A stretch of 37,482 nucleotides of DNA from Frankiaceae bacterium (GCA_016650445.1 JAENVS010000044.1:1-37482); one strand, 5' to 3'. Positions 8,245 to 16,313 are shown, counted from the first letter of the stretch. Notes: a model not told the origin generated them from the letters alone. Translations and numbers: made by a program.

Positions 8245-10247
8245 GCTCACCCGAGAGGTCACTCGGTCGCTCGACGCGCACGATGGCCCTCGGGACGGTC
8301 GCCTCGCGCGGGACCGGGTTCCTGCGCAACGCCGCGATCGTCGCGGTGCTGGGCGTACACAGCGTCGGTGCGGCGTACAACGTCGCCAACACGACGCCGA
8401 ACATCGTCTACGAGCTGCTGCTCGGCGGGATCCTCACCAGCGTCGTCGTGCCGCTGCTGGTGCGCGCCGCGAAGAACGACGCGGACGGCGGCGACGCCTA
8501 CGCGCAGCGGCTCCTCTCGCTGGTCGTCGTGACCCTGCTCGCCGCCTCGGTGCTGCTTGTCGTCTTCGCGCCGCAGCTCGTGGCGTTGTACATGCAGGAC
8601 GCCGACGACGACACCCGTCGCCTCGCGACCGTGCTGGCGCGGTTCTTCCTGCCGCAGATGCTGTTCTACGGCGCGGGGGCGGTGATGGGCGCCGTCCTCA
8701 ACGCCCGCGAGCGCTTCGGCCCGCCGATGTGGGCGCCGGTGCTGAACAACCTCGTGGTGATCGCCACGTGCGCGATGTTCCTCGCCCTGCCAGGGACGAG
8801 CGGCGTGTCCGCGTCGACCATTACGTCGCGGCAGGAGCTGCTCCTCGGGCTCGGCACGACGCTCGGGATCGTCGCCCAGACCATCGCCCTGGTGCCGTCC
8901 CTGCGCGCCGCCGGCTTCCGCTTCCGGCTGCGCGCCGACCTCGCGCAGGTCGGCCTCGGCGAGATCGGCCGACTGGCGCGCTGGGTGCTGCTGTACGTCG
9001 TCGCGAACCAGGCGGCGTACCTGGTCGTGGTGAACCTCGCGAACAAGCAGGAGCTCAACGACAGCGGACGCGGCTACGCGTCGTACGTCAACGCTTTCGT
9101 CCTGTGGCAGCTGCCGCATGCGGTGATCGCGGTCAGCGTCATCACGGCACTGCTGCCGAGGATGAGCCGCGCGGCCGCAGACGGGCGGCTGGTGGACCTG
9201 CGTGCCGCGCTGAACCGCGGGCTCCGGCTGACGGCGTCGGTCCTGATCCCGGCGGCACTCGGGTTCGTCGTCCTCGGACAGCTGCTGGCGACGGTGGTGT
9301 TCGGGCACCTCAACACCTCCGTCGAGGAGGCGCGCTTCATCGGGACGCTGCTCGCCGTGTTCGCGCTCGGCCTCGTCCCGTTCAGCGCCTACCAGCTGCA
9401 GCTCCGCGCGTTCTACGCGCTACAGGACACGAGGACGCCGACGCTGATCAACCTCGGCGTCAACGTGACCCTCGTTGCCGTGGACGTGCCGCTCTACCTC
9501 GTGCTGCCGGATGACCTCAAGGTGCTCGGGCTCGCTGCCGGTCACGCCTGCTCGTTCGCGGTCGGCCTGATGATCTGCTCGCGCGTCCTGTCGCGCCGCC
9601 TCGACGGTCTCGACGGCGACCTGGTGGTCCGCACGGCGGCGCGCTGCGTGGCCGCCGCCCTCGTGCCCGCGGCCGTGGCAGCCGGGGTCGTCGCGGCGAC
9701 GTCGCACAGCCTCGGCACCGGCACGGGTGGCGCATTGGTGGGTCTTGTCGGCGGGGCCGCCGTCCTTGGTGTTGGCTACGTCGCAGCCGCCCGTCGGCTG
9801 GGAGTCCCGGAGGTGGACGAGGTGCTCGGTCCCGTGCTCACCCGCGTTGGCCGACGCGTTCCCAGGATCCGCGCCGACCGGGGCGACATCGTGCTCGGCT
9901 GGCTCACCCGGCTTGTCGTGGTGCTCAGCGTTCTCGGCGTCGTCGTGTTTGACGGGATCTCCCTCATGCAGGCGCGCTTCCAGGCGTCCGACCGGGCGAC
10001 GACGGCGGCAGCGGCGGCGGCAGACGAGTACCGCACCAGCCACGACGTGCAGAAGGCCTACAACGCCGCCTACGCCACCGTCGTCGGGCTGGACACGATC
10101 GAGACGAAGACCTTCCGTGTCGACGCCGAGGGCAAGGTCACCCTGCGTCTGCACCACGAGGCCACCACGCTCGTCGTGCACCGCATCGGACCGATCAAGA
10201 AGTGGACCGACGCCGTCGAGACCGGCACGGGCCGCCCGGGCGGATAG
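8241..10247 (+). CDS. murJ: MurJ (MviN) lipid II flippase with C-terminal extension
   Basis: Flips lipid-linked peptidoglycan precursor across the cytoplasmic membrane; essential in this group. The first ~530 residues show the MviN pattern: the amphipathic N-terminus, GTVASRGTGFLRNAAI, NTTPNIVYELLLGGILTSV, and repeated hydrophobic helices with a central NANEQ-type cavity region. Residues about 549-668 (bases 9885-10244) are not part of ordinary MurJ. They form an extra membrane helix (LVVVLSVLGVVVFDGISL) followed by a ~100-residue extracytoplasmic domain with VTLRLHHEATTLVVHRIGPI. In mycobacteria the corresponding C-terminus is instead a pseudokinase plus a sugar-binding-like domain; here those are encoded separately at 11181. 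The GTG at about 9891 could in principle start a separate product, but no stop codon separates it from murJ. Confidence 0.95.
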   Translation: MSSPERSLGRSTRTMALGTVASRGTGFLRNAAIVAVLGVHSVGAAYNVANTTPNIVYELLLGGILTSVVVPLLVRAAKNDADGGDAYAQRLLSLVVVTLLAASVLLVVFAPQLVALYMQDADDDTRRLATVLARFFLPQMLFYGAGAVMGAVLNARERFGPPMWAPVLNNLVVIATCAMFLALPGTSGVSASTITSRQELLLGLGTTLGIVAQTIALVPSLRAAGFRFRLRADLAQVGLGEIGRLARWVLLYVVANQAAYLVVVNLANKQELNDSGRGYASYVNAFVLWQLPHAVIAVSVITALLPRMSRAAADGRLVDLRAALNRGLRLTASVLIPAALGFVVLGQLLATVVFGHLNTSVEEARFIGTLLAVFALGLVPFSAYQLQLRAFYALQDTRTPTLINLGVNVTLVAVDVPLYLVLPDDLKVLGLAAGHACSFAVGLMICSRVLSRRLDGLDGDLVVRTAARCVAAALVPAAVAAGVVAATSHSLGTGTGGALVGLVGGAAVLGVGYVAAARRLGVPEVDEVLGPVLTRVGRRVPRIRADRGDIVLGWLTRLVVVLSVLGVVVFDGISLMQARFQASDRATTAAAAAADEYRTSHDVQKAYNAAYATVVGLDTIETKTFRVDAEGKVTLRLHHEATTLVVHRIGPIKKWTDAVETGTGRPGG

Positions 10248-10274
10248 CCGCCGGCCACGCGCGCCGGGGAGCCG

Positions 10275-10292
10275 CTGTGACCGGCGTCACAG
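10275..10292. promoter_or_regulatory. CRP/Cmr-type binding site upstream of the NlpC/P60 gene
   Basis: CTGTGAC-CGGC-GTCACAG is a perfect palindrome that contains TGTGA-N6-TCACA, the classical CRP consensus, and also fits the Streptomyces form GTG-N6-GNCAC. Its centre is about 72 bases upstream of the expected transcription start near 10356, which follows a TAGGGT -10-like hexamer at 10344-10349. That distance is one seen for class I CRP activation. Streptomyces rpfA, another muralytic gene with a c-di-AMP riboswitch, is also under Crp control. Confidence 0.6.
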
Positions 10293-10361
10293 TGTGAGAC
10301 AACCCGCAGGCGGAGGAGGTCGACGCTCCTTCGCGAACCAACTTAGGGTCAGGAGAACCAT

Positions 10362-10569
10362 CCGCGTCCGGTCGGAACGCCGAGTCCTGCCCCCCGACCA
10401 CGACGTGCCCTTCGAAGCTCCAGGGGCAGGAGCGGGGGACCCAGGTCCCACGGCCGGATCTCGTCAGAGACCCGGCCTCGGGGTGAAGCCGCTTCCCTCG
10501 CCTTTCGTCAGGCGAAGACGCGGCCGGGCACCTTTCCAGCCCGAACCCGACAGCTCACCTCGCAGGCGT
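10362..10569 (+). ncRNA. cyclic-di-AMP (ydaO/yuaA) riboswitch
   Basis: The leader of the NlpC/P60 gene carries the conserved blocks of the ydaO riboswitch in the right order: GCCGAGTCCTGCC near 10379-10391, AGCGGGGGACCCAGG at 10431-10445, GGGGTGAAGCC near 10480-10490, and GACAGCTCACCTCGCAGGC at about 10549-10567, followed at once by the ribosome-binding site. This class binds c-di-AMP and in actinobacteria sits in front of cell-wall hydrolase genes. It normally turns expression off when the ligand is high. An internal GCCTTTCGTCAGGC hairpin (10499-10512) is the kind of variable stem seen in this class. Exact ends are estimated. Confidence 0.85.
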
Positions 10570-10585
10570 CCGGGAAGGACCGCCT

Positions 10586-11065
10586 GTGCCCACGCACGCC
10601 CACGCACTGTCCGCACGCCCCGAGACCCCCCGCCGGATCCCGGCCCTGCTGCTCCTGCTGACCGCGCTGTTCGGCTCGCTGCTCGTCTCGACCAGCAGCC
10701 CGGCCGAGGCCACCACCCCCGGCTCGGCGTACGTCCAGGAAGCCGCTCGCCACAACGGCAAGCCGTACGCCGCCGGCGCCGTCGGCCCGTACCGGTTCGA
10801 CTGCAGCGGGTTCACGCTGTACGTCTTCAGCCGCTTCGGCAAGCGGCTCCCGCACAGCAGCTCGGCGCAGTACAGCGCCGTAGAGCACATCGCCACGAGC
10901 GCGAAGCAGGTCGGGGACCTGATCTTCTTCCGCACCTCGTCCGGGAGCATCGGCCACGTCGGCATCTACGCCGGCAACGGCCGGATGTGGGACTCGCCCA
11001 AGGCCGGCGACCACGTCCGGCTGCGCGCGATGTACAGCACGAACTACGTGGTCGGCCGCATCTAA
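10586..11065 (+). CDS. secreted NlpC/P60 peptidoglycan hydrolase
   Basis: A 159-residue secreted endopeptidase expected to cut peptide stems in peptidoglycan. Residues 19-42 form a signal peptide (LLLLLTALFGSLL, then SSPAEATT). The rest is a compact NlpC/P60 domain with catalytic Cys73 in FDCSGF and His124 in GHVGIYAG. The third catalytic polar position, often His, appears to be replaced in MWDSPKAGDHV (Asp136 or nearby), so activity is likely but the triad is not canonical. There is no SH3, LysM or coiled-coil targeting domain. GTG is the start, with GGGAAGG 6 bases upstream. Expression appears to be under dual second-messenger control through the CRP-type site and the c-di-AMP riboswitch. 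It lies between murJ and the pseudokinase gene. Confidence 0.92.
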   Translation: MPTHAHALSARPETPRRIPALLLLLTALFGSLLVSTSSPAEATTPGSAYVQEAARHNGKPYAAGAVGPYRFDCSGFTLYVFSRFGKRLPHSSSAQYSAVEHIATSAKQVGDLIFFRTSSGSIGHVGIYAGNGRMWDSPKAGDHVRLRAMYSTNYVVGRI

Positions 11066-11106
11066 CGGGCGCCCGACCGACCGTGGGACTGCCCGGTCAC
11101 CGCCCG

Positions 11107-11112
11107 TACAGT
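11107..11112 (+). promoter_or_regulatory. -10 element for the pseudokinase-sigM-anti-sigma unit
   Basis: TACAGT matches the actinobacterial TANNNT -10. It would give a transcript starting near 11119 with a leader of about 60 bases and a strong GGGAGGG ribosome-binding site before the GTG at 11181. No convincing -35 is visible. The three genes downstream are spaced by 4 bases or overlap, so one promoter could serve all. Confidence 0.35.
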
Positions 11113-11180
11113 GGGCGCGGTCGCCGGACCGGCCGTCGCCGCGGGCCGGCCGGACCGCGCTGCTGGAAGGGAGGGGGCCC

Positions 11181-12782
11181 GTGACGTCGCCGTCCGGACC
11201 CCGCGCCCCTGCGCGCCCCGCCCTCGACGTCGGCGACGTGCTCGCCAACCGCTACCGGCTGGTCCGCGCCGTCAGTTCGGGCGAGGGAGCCGGAGAGGGA
11301 GCGGGCGACGGGGCAGACGGCGGACCGACGGCGCTCTGGCAGGCGACGGACGAGGTGCTCGCCCGTCGGGTGGCGGTCAAGACGCTGCCGGCATCGGGCC
11401 GGGCCGGTGCCGCTGCGGCGCGCCCCTTCCTCGAAGCGGCCGGGCGGGCGAGCTCGCTGTCGCACCCCGGGCTGGCGCGGGTCTTCGACGCGGCGCTCGA
11501 GGAGCGCCCCGCCGAGCGCGGCGCGCGGACCGTCGACGTCGCCTACGTCATCAGCGAGTGGGTAGACGGCCGGACCCTTGCCGATCTGCTGCGCACCGAT
11601 GGACCGCTCGACCCGGTCGACGCGGTCCGGCTCGCGCACGACGCCGCAAGTGCGCTCGGTGCGGCGCACGCCGGCCGCGTCGGCCACGGGCGGGTGCACC
11701 CCGGGAACCTGATGATCACCCCCGCCGGGCGGCTGACCGTGACCGATGCGGCCGTGGCCGCCGCGGTGCACGGCAACCCGCTGCCGTCGCTGCAGCCCGG
11801 CGAGCCACTCGGCGGACCCGAGATCGCCCGCGACACGCGGGACCTCGCGGCCGTCGTCTACGCGATGCTCACCGCGCGCTGGCCCGCCGCGTCCAGCCCG
11901 CAGCCGTCGGCCGGCCTGGCACTCGCTCCCAAGCCTGCGGGCGGCGCCCTCTACGCGCCGCGGCAGGTGCGGGCGGGCGTGCCACGGTCACTGGACGCGG
12001 TGGTCGTGCGCGCCCTGGAGCCCGGCCGCGAGCCCGGTCGCCACCCGATCACCACGCCCCGTGCGCTCGCGCAGGCCCTCGACGAGGCGGGACCGGACCT
12101 GCGTCCCACGCCAGGACCGACAACCGCCCCCGCGCGGCACCGCCCCTCCCGCCGCAGGCGCGTCATGCCGAAGCTGATCGCACTCGGGGTGATCGTCGCC
12201 ATCGGGGTCGTGGGCTACACGGCCGGCAAGAACGTCGGCGAGCTCCCGCGCAAGGACGGCGCGCTCGACGCGCTGGCCCAGCCGAGCCCGTCGCCCGGCG
12301 CGACGGGTGCGCAGCCTGTGCGGATCAACCTGTCGGCCAAGCCCGTCGTCGTCCGCGACTTCGACCCGGAGGGCAGGGACGGCACAGAGCAGCGCGGCAC
12401 GGTGCCCAACGCCATCGACGGCGACCCGACGACCGCCTGGCTGACGGACGGCTACGGCAGTGCCGCATTCGGCGGGCTGAAGAAGGGCGTCGGACTGCTG
12501 GTCGATCTCGGCGCGCCCACCACGCTGGCCAGCGTCCAGGTCGGGCTGCTCGCGCCGGGCGCCGATGTCGAGCTGCGCAGCAGCGACGCCGCGGCCGACA
12601 GCGCCGACGCCTTCACCGTGGTCGACCGCCAGTCCGACGCCAAGCAGGTCGCCACCCTGACGCCGTCGTCGGTCCGCCCGGCCAGGTACTGGCTGGTCTG
12701 GTTCACCGCCCTCCCCAAGGGCGACCGCGGGCGCTTCCGGGACGGCGTCGCGGAGCTCGTCTTCAACCGCGCGGTGGGCTGA
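11181..12782 (+). CDS. membrane pseudokinase (MviN/MurJ partner type) with extracellular domain
   Basis: A 533-residue membrane protein. The N-terminal ~290 residues have a Ser/Thr-kinase-like fold: NRYRLVRAV start, VAVKTL with the ATP-site lysine, and a C-lobe. The catalytic loop reads HGRVHPGN where active kinases have HRDxKPxN, and the DFG position is TDAA, so it cannot phosphorylate: it is a pseudokinase. A Thr/Pro and basic linker (RHRPSRRRR) leads to one membrane helix (LIALGVIVAIGVVGYTAG), then a ~190-residue outer domain (NAIDGDPTTAWLTDGYG) resembling discoidin/F5-8-C carbohydrate-binding folds. This is the architecture fused to MurJ in mycobacteria, where the pseudokinase binds FhaA; here it is encoded separately. 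The glycine/acid-rich insert GEGAGEGAGDGADGG replaces the usual Gly-loop. The stop is 4 bases before sigM. Confidence 0.88.
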   Translation: MTSPSGPRAPARPALDVGDVLANRYRLVRAVSSGEGAGEGAGDGADGGPTALWQATDEVLARRVAVKTLPASGRAGAAAARPFLEAAGRASSLSHPGLARVFDAALEERPAERGARTVDVAYVISEWVDGRTLADLLRTDGPLDPVDAVRLAHDAASALGAAHAGRVGHGRVHPGNLMITPAGRLTVTDAAVAAAVHGNPLPSLQPGEPLGGPEIARDTRDLAAVVYAMLTARWPAASSPQPSAGLALAPKPAGGALYAPRQVRAGVPRSLDAVVVRALEPGREPGRHPITTPRALAQALDEAGPDLRPTPGPTTAPARHRPSRRRRVMPKLIALGVIVAIGVVGYTAGKNVGELPRKDGALDALAQPSPSPGATGAQPVRINLSAKPVVVRDFDPEGRDGTEQRGTVPNAIDGDPTTAWLTDGYGSAAFGGLKKGVGLLVDLGAPTTLASVQVGLLAPGADVELRSSDAAADSADAFTVVDRQSDAKQVATLTPSSVRPARYWLVWFTALPKGDRGRFRDGVAELVFNRAVG

Positions 12783-12786
12783 CAGC

Positions 12787-13392
12787 ATGCAGGCCGACGA
12801 CGACGCGCAGGACCGCGCTCTGCTCGCCGCGCACGTCGCGGGCGACGCCGACGCCTTCACGACGTTGGTCCGCAAGCACCAGGACCGGCTCTGGGCGGTT
12901 GCGTTGCGCACGCTCGGCGACCGCGAGGAGGCGGCCGACGCCCTGCAGGACGCTCTGCTGTCGGCGTACCGCTCCGCCGCGACCTACCGCGGCGAGGCAC
13001 GGGTGACGACCTGGCTGCACCGGGTGGTCGTCAACGCCTGCCTGGACCGGGTGCGGCGGGCCAAGGTCCGCCCCACCGTTCCCATGCCGGACGACGGCGG
13101 TCCGCCCGACCCGCACGACCGGTTGGGTGACCGGGAGACGGCCATCGAGATCGAGACCGCGCTCGCGACCCTGCCGGCGGAGCAGCGGGCGGCGCTGGTG
13201 CTGGTCGACGTGCAGGGCATGCCGGTCGACGACGTCGCCGCCGTCCTCGGGGTGCCGGTCGGCACGATCAAGAGCCGCTGCTCCCGCGGCCGAGCCCGGC
13301 TCGCACTGCAGCTCGGTCACTTGCGGAACCGGCCGACCCCACCCGCCGTCCCACCTACGACACCGTCCGTCGCGGAAGGAGGCGCAGCGTGA
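12787..13392 (+). CDS. sigM: ECF RNA polymerase sigma factor, SigM-like
   Basis: A 201-residue ECF sigma factor directing transcription of an envelope or stress regulon. Sigma-2 spans residues 25-92 (AFTTLVRKHQDRLWAVALR, DREEAADALQDALLSAYR, WLHRVVVNACLDRVRR). Sigma-4 spans about 135-185 (LPAEQRAALVLVDVQGM, VAAVLGVPVGTIKSRCSRGR). The gene order murJ-sigM-anti-sigma-trxB-trxA-cwlM is that of M. tuberculosis Rv3910-Rv3915, which supports the sigM name. It is 4 bases after the pseudokinase gene and overlaps the next gene in GTGA, fitting co-expression with its antagonist. A proline/threonine-rich tail (RPTPPAVPPTTPSV) follows sigma-4. Confidence 0.92.
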   Translation: MQADDDAQDRALLAAHVAGDADAFTTLVRKHQDRLWAVALRTLGDREEAADALQDALLSAYRSAATYRGEARVTTWLHRVVVNACLDRVRRAKVRPTVPMPDDGGPPDPHDRLGDRETAIEIETALATLPAEQRAALVLVDVQGMPVDDVAAVLGVPVGTIKSRCSRGRARLALQLGHLRNRPTPPAVPPTTPSVAEGGAA

Positions 13393-14249
13393 GCACCGGC
13401 AACGAGCACCTCGACCTCGACGCGCTCGCCGACGTCCTTGCCGACGGCGACAGCCGGCCTCATCTGACGGAGTGCGCGCAGTGCCGGGCAGCGCTCGACG
13501 AGCTGCGCGTGGCCTCGGCCACCGTGGTCGCGCAGCTCGTGGCGCTGCCCCCGCTCGTGCTGCCCGACGACGTCAGCGCCCGCCTGGCCGCATCGTGGGC
13601 GGACGACACGGCGGACGGCACGGCGGACGGCACGGCGGACGGCACGGCAACCCTCACGACCCTGCCGCGGCAGCGCGAGCGGGCGATGCGGTGGCTGCCG
13701 GCAGCGGCAGCCGTCGCGGTGCTGCTCGCAGGAGCGGGCTTCGGCCTGAGCCGGCTCGGGGGCAGCGCGGGCGACACGGCGGCGACCAGCGCGGACAGCG
13801 GCGCAGCGGGCCCGGCCGGGAACGTCAGCCGCAACAGCACGGGCGCCGACTACGACGGTCGGGCGAGCCTGGCGGCGGCGATGCCCGGCCTGCTCGGTGG
13901 CGCGGCAACGCAGCAGGACGCCGCGGGGCGGTCGTCCGACGACGCCGTCACGACCCTCGGCGCTCCCGGCAGCACGGCCCCGGAGGCGGCGTCGAAGGCG
14001 GCGGCCGATCCGCTCGCCGGGCTGCGCGGAGACGCCGGGCTGGCCGAGTGCCTGCTCGCGTTGCTCCCGCCCGAGGACCCGTCGGTCCGGCCGCTCGCGA
14101 TCGACTACGCCACCTTCCGCGGTACGCCGGCGATGGTCGTCGTGCTGCCGAGCAGCATCGCCGGCAAGCTCGACGTCTTCGTCGTGGGCGCGGCCTGCTC
14201 CCGCGCCAACGACAGCATGCTGTTCTACACGTCCGTCGACGCGCCCTGA
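13389..14249 (+). CDS. membrane anti-sigma factor with HxxxCxxC zinc motif
   Basis: A 286-residue membrane protein likely to sequester the SigM-like factor encoded just upstream. The N-terminal cytoplasmic part carries HLTECAQC (His25, Cys29, Cys32), the core of the zinc-binding anti-sigma (ZAS) fold. One membrane helix spans about residues 101-120 (RWLPAAAAVAVLLAGAGFGL). The outer part is alanine/serine-rich and ends in a compact region (MVVVLPSSIAGKLDVFVVG, CSRAND) with two cysteines (Cys in AECLLALL and AACSRA) that could form a disulfide. Between the zinc motif and the helix is a four-unit ADGT repeat. The start GTG overlaps the sigma stop. It converges with the next gene with a 25-base overlap. 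Confidence 0.88.
   Translation: MSTGNEHLDLDALADVLADGDSRPHLTECAQCRAALDELRVASATVVAQLVALPPLVLPDDVSARLAASWADDTADGTADGTADGTATLTTLPRQRERAMRWLPAAAAVAVLLAGAGFGLSRLGGSAGDTAATSADSGAAGPAGNVSRNSTGADYDGRASLAAAMPGLLGGAATQQDAAGRSSDDAVTTLGAPGSTAPEAASKAAADPLAGLRGDAGLAECLLALLPPEDPSVRPLAIDYATFRGTPAMVVVLPSSIAGKLDVFVVGAACSRANDSMLFYTSVDAP
13599..13646 (+). repeat. 12-bp tandem repeat in the anti-sigma gene
   Basis: Four adjacent units of GCGGACGGCACG (13599, 13611, 13623, 13635); the first has one base changed (GCGGACGACACG). The repeat encodes ADDT-ADGT-ADGT-ADGT, in frame, in the cytoplasmic linker between the zinc motif and the membrane helix. Copy number could change without a frameshift. Confidence 0.9.
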
Positions 14250-14800
14250 CCCTGGCTCTTGCGGGGACGTGGCGGCATCGTCCAGAGCAACGCCCCGGCG
14301 ACCGCGGCCGCGTAGGGCAGCAGGACGTCCGGGCTCAGCTCGAGCACCCCGAGGCTGCCCTCCACCACGAAGCTCAGCGCGATGCCCAGCACCGCGAGCA
14401 CCGCGCCCACCGTCCTGACCCGCGTGCCGAGCAGTCCGCGGCCGTCGGTCCTCGCGGCCCGGGTCGCCGCGCCGCCGCAGGTGACTCCCACCACGAACGG
14501 GCCGAGGTAGGCGAAGACCGTGGCGCCGACGTACTCGCTCGCGACGAGGCCCCCGACCAGGCCGACGACGTACGCCGCCAGGGCCGCGCGCACCAGCCGT
14601 TCGAGGTCGCCAGGGGGACGCACCGTGCTGACCTCGGCGACCGCGTCGCCGGCGCAGCCCAGGCAGCCGATGGAGACGGCCGCCGCGTCGGCACCGCACC
14701 GCGGACGGTCGCAGACAGGGCAGGCGTCGACGGCGGGCCGGCTCGGATGGACGGCGCAGCGGGGCCGCACACCGCGCTGGGCAGACGTTGGGGCTGTCAC
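14225..14800 (-). CDS. membrane protein with N-terminal B-box-like zinc ribbon
   Basis: A 191-residue protein of unknown function. The N-terminus has a cysteine/histidine cluster, [20 protein letters not shown] then CGAD and IGCLGC, spaced as in the B-box-like zinc ribbons that precede membrane domains in many actinobacterial proteins. Four hydrophobic segments follow ([63 protein letters not shown]), and the C-terminus is short and basic. The start is GTG with GAGAGG 9 bases upstream. It is divergent from trxB and convergent with the anti-sigma gene, overlapping its last 25 bases. The amino-acid pattern and codon use support a real gene, not an antisense frame. Confidence 0.75.
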   Translation of the reverse strand: MTAPTSAQRGVRPRCAVHPSRPAVDACPVCDRPRCGADAAAVSIGCLGCAGDAVAEVSTVRPPGDLERLVRAALAAYVVGLVGGLVASEYVGATVFAYLGPFVVGVTCGGAATRAARTDGRGLLGTRVRTVGAVLAVLGIALSFVVEGSLGVLELSPDVLLPYAAAVAGALLWTMPPRPRKSQGQGASTDV

Positions 14801-14822
14801 GCCGGCAGCCTCTCATCGCCGG

Positions 14823-14849
14823 GGGAAGGCTCTCCCTAGAGTGGTCGTT
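14823..14849 (+). promoter_or_regulatory. SigR/SigH-type promoter upstream of trxB
   Basis: GGGAAG at 14823-14828 is followed after exactly 18 bases by GTT at 14847-14849. The SigR (Streptomyces) and SigH (mycobacteria) consensus is GGAAT-N18-GTT, so only the last base of the -35 differs. trxB-trxA operons are known members of these disulfide-stress regulons. A TAGAGT hexamer (14837-14842) within the spacer could serve as a housekeeping -10, giving a second promoter at almost the same place. The leader to the trxB GTG is about 35-40 bases and has an AGGAG site. Confidence 0.6.
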
Positions 14850-14892
14850 CAGGCCTGCGCGCAGCAGGCCCACCGAGGACAGGAGACCCGGC

Positions 14893-15882
14893 GTGACCGA
14901 GCAGGACGTCCGCGAGGCGATCGTCATCGGATCGGGCCCGGCGGGCTACACGGCGGCGATCTACCTCGCCCGCGCGCAGCTCCAGCCGCTGGTCTTCGAG
15001 GGGGCGGTGACGGCCGGCGGGGCACTGATGAACACGACCGACGTCGAGAACTTCCCCGGCTTCGCCGACGGCATCATGGGCCCGGAGCTGATGGACAACC
15101 TGCGCAAGCAGGCCGAGCGGTTCGGCGCCGAGCTCGTCACCGACGACGTCACCGAGGTCGACCTCACCTGCTACCCGAAGGTGGTCAAGGTCGGCGCCGA
15201 CACGCACTACGCGAAGACCGTCGTGCTTGCCATGGGCTCGTCGTACCGCGAGCTCGGCATCCCCGGCGAGAAGGAGCTGTCCGGCCACGGGGTCTCGTGG
15301 TGCGCGACCTGCGACGGCTTCTTCTTCCGCGACCAGGACATCGTCGTCGTGGGGGGTGGCGACAGTGCGCTGGAGGAGGCGACGTTCCTGACCCGCTTCG
15401 CGCGCACGGTGACGCTCATCCACCGCCGTGACTCGCTGCGGGCGTCGAAGATCATGCAGGAGCGGGCGTTCGCGAACGAGAAGATCGCGTACGTCTGGGA
15501 CACCGAGGTGCTGGAGGCCGTCGGTCCCGAGGGCAAGCTGAGCTCGCTGCGGCTGCGCAACCTCAGGACCGAAGAGGAGTCCGAGCTGGCGGCGACCGGG
15601 CTGTTCATCGCGATCGGCCACGACCCTCGCTCGGAGCTGGTGCAGGGGCAGGTCGAGCTCGACGCCAACGGCTACGTCCTGCCGCAGCGCCTGCACTCGA
15701 CCGAGACCAACCTGCCGGGGGTCTTCGCCTCCGGTGACCTCGTCGACCACACGTACCGGCAGGCGATCACCGCCGCGGGCAGCGGCTGCGCGGCGGCACT
15801 CGACGCCGAGCGCTGGTTGGCCGCCCTGGAGGAGGACGCCACCCACCTGCCGGGACCACCGGCCGGCGGGTCGATGTCCTGA
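14893..15882 (+). CDS. trxB: thioredoxin reductase
   Basis: NADPH-dependent FAD enzyme (329 residues) that reduces thioredoxin in the cytoplasm. Seen in order: the FAD-binding GSGPAGYT at residues 13-20; the redox-active CATC at 137-140 in [10 protein letters not shown]; the NADPH-binding [10 protein letters not shown] at 154-163; and the C-terminal FAD-contacting [10 protein letters not shown]. The GTG at 14893 is used because AGGAGA stands 7 bases before it and the FAD motif then falls at the usual distance; the frame is open upstream, but that would pass through the promoter. It is followed 70 bases later by trxA. Confidence 0.97.
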   Translation: MTEQDVREAIVIGSGPAGYTAAIYLARAQLQPLVFEGAVTAGGALMNTTDVENFPGFADGIMGPELMDNLRKQAERFGAELVTDDVTEVDLTCYPKVVKVGADTHYAKTVVLAMGSSYRELGIPGEKELSGHGVSWCATCDGFFFRDQDIVVVGGGDSALEEATFLTRFARTVTLIHRRDSLRASKIMQERAFANEKIAYVWDTEVLEAVGPEGKLSSLRLRNLRTEEESELAATGLFIAIGHDPRSELVQGQVELDANGYVLPQRLHSTETNLPGVFASGDLVDHTYRQAITAAGSGCAAALDAERWLAALEEDATHLPGPPAGGSMS

Positions 15883-15952
15883 CGGCAGGGAAGAGACCGT
15901 CGTACGGCCCTGTTCTCCTGAGGGAACACCCAAACGACCGAGGAGCAACGCT

Positions 15953-16279
15953 GTGGGCGCCAACACCAAGACCGTCACCGACGCGACCTTTGCGGCTGAG
16001 GTGCTGCAGAGCGACAAGCCGGTGCTCGTCGACTTCTGGGCCGAGTGGTGCGGGCCCTGCAAGATGGTCGCCCCGGTTCTCGAGGAGATCGCCGGCGAGC
16101 ACGCGGACAAGCTGCAGGTCGTCAAGCTGAACATCGACGAGAACCCCAACGCCGCCCGCGACTACCAGATCATGTCGATCCCGACGATGGCCGTCTTCCA
16201 GGGCGGTCAGCTGGTCAAGTCGATCGTCGGCGCCAAGCCCAAGGCCGCGATCCTGCGCGACCTCGAGGCCTACCTCTAG
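15953..16279 (+). CDS. trxA: thioredoxin
   Basis: Small cytoplasmic dithiol carrier (108 residues) that reduces protein disulfides and is recharged by TrxB, encoded just upstream. The active site WCGPC is at residues 32-36 within DFWAEWCGPCKMVAP, and the cis-proline is Pro77 in SIPTM. The start is GTG preceded by GAGGAGCAAC, a clear ribosome-binding site; the frame extends upstream but would overlap trxB. The 70-base gap from trxB and the lack of a strong terminator suggest co-transcription. A terminator follows the gene. Confidence 0.97.
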   Translation: MGANTKTVTDATFAAEVLQSDKPVLVDFWAEWCGPCKMVAPVLEEIAGEHADKLQVVKLNIDENPNAARDYQIMSIPTMAVFQGGQLVKSIVGAKPKAAILRDLEAYL

Positions 16280-16313
16280 GTCGCCTGCGCGTGGCAGTCT
16301 TTTCGGACTGACT

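Noticed and set aside
8259..9308. 349-codon open frame on the minus strand opposite murJ
   Set aside because: Antisense to the conserved MurJ core; its Arg/His/Gln-rich composition is typical of a shadow frame.
10248..10272. CCGGC/GCCGG hairpin after the murJ stop
   Set aside because: Five pairs without T tract in very GC-rich sequence; such pairings are frequent by chance here.
15910..15927. Small hairpin TGTTCTCC...GGGAACA between trxB and trxA
   Set aside because: Only 7 pairs including one wobble, no T tract, and close to the trxA ribosome-binding site; too weak to call a terminator.
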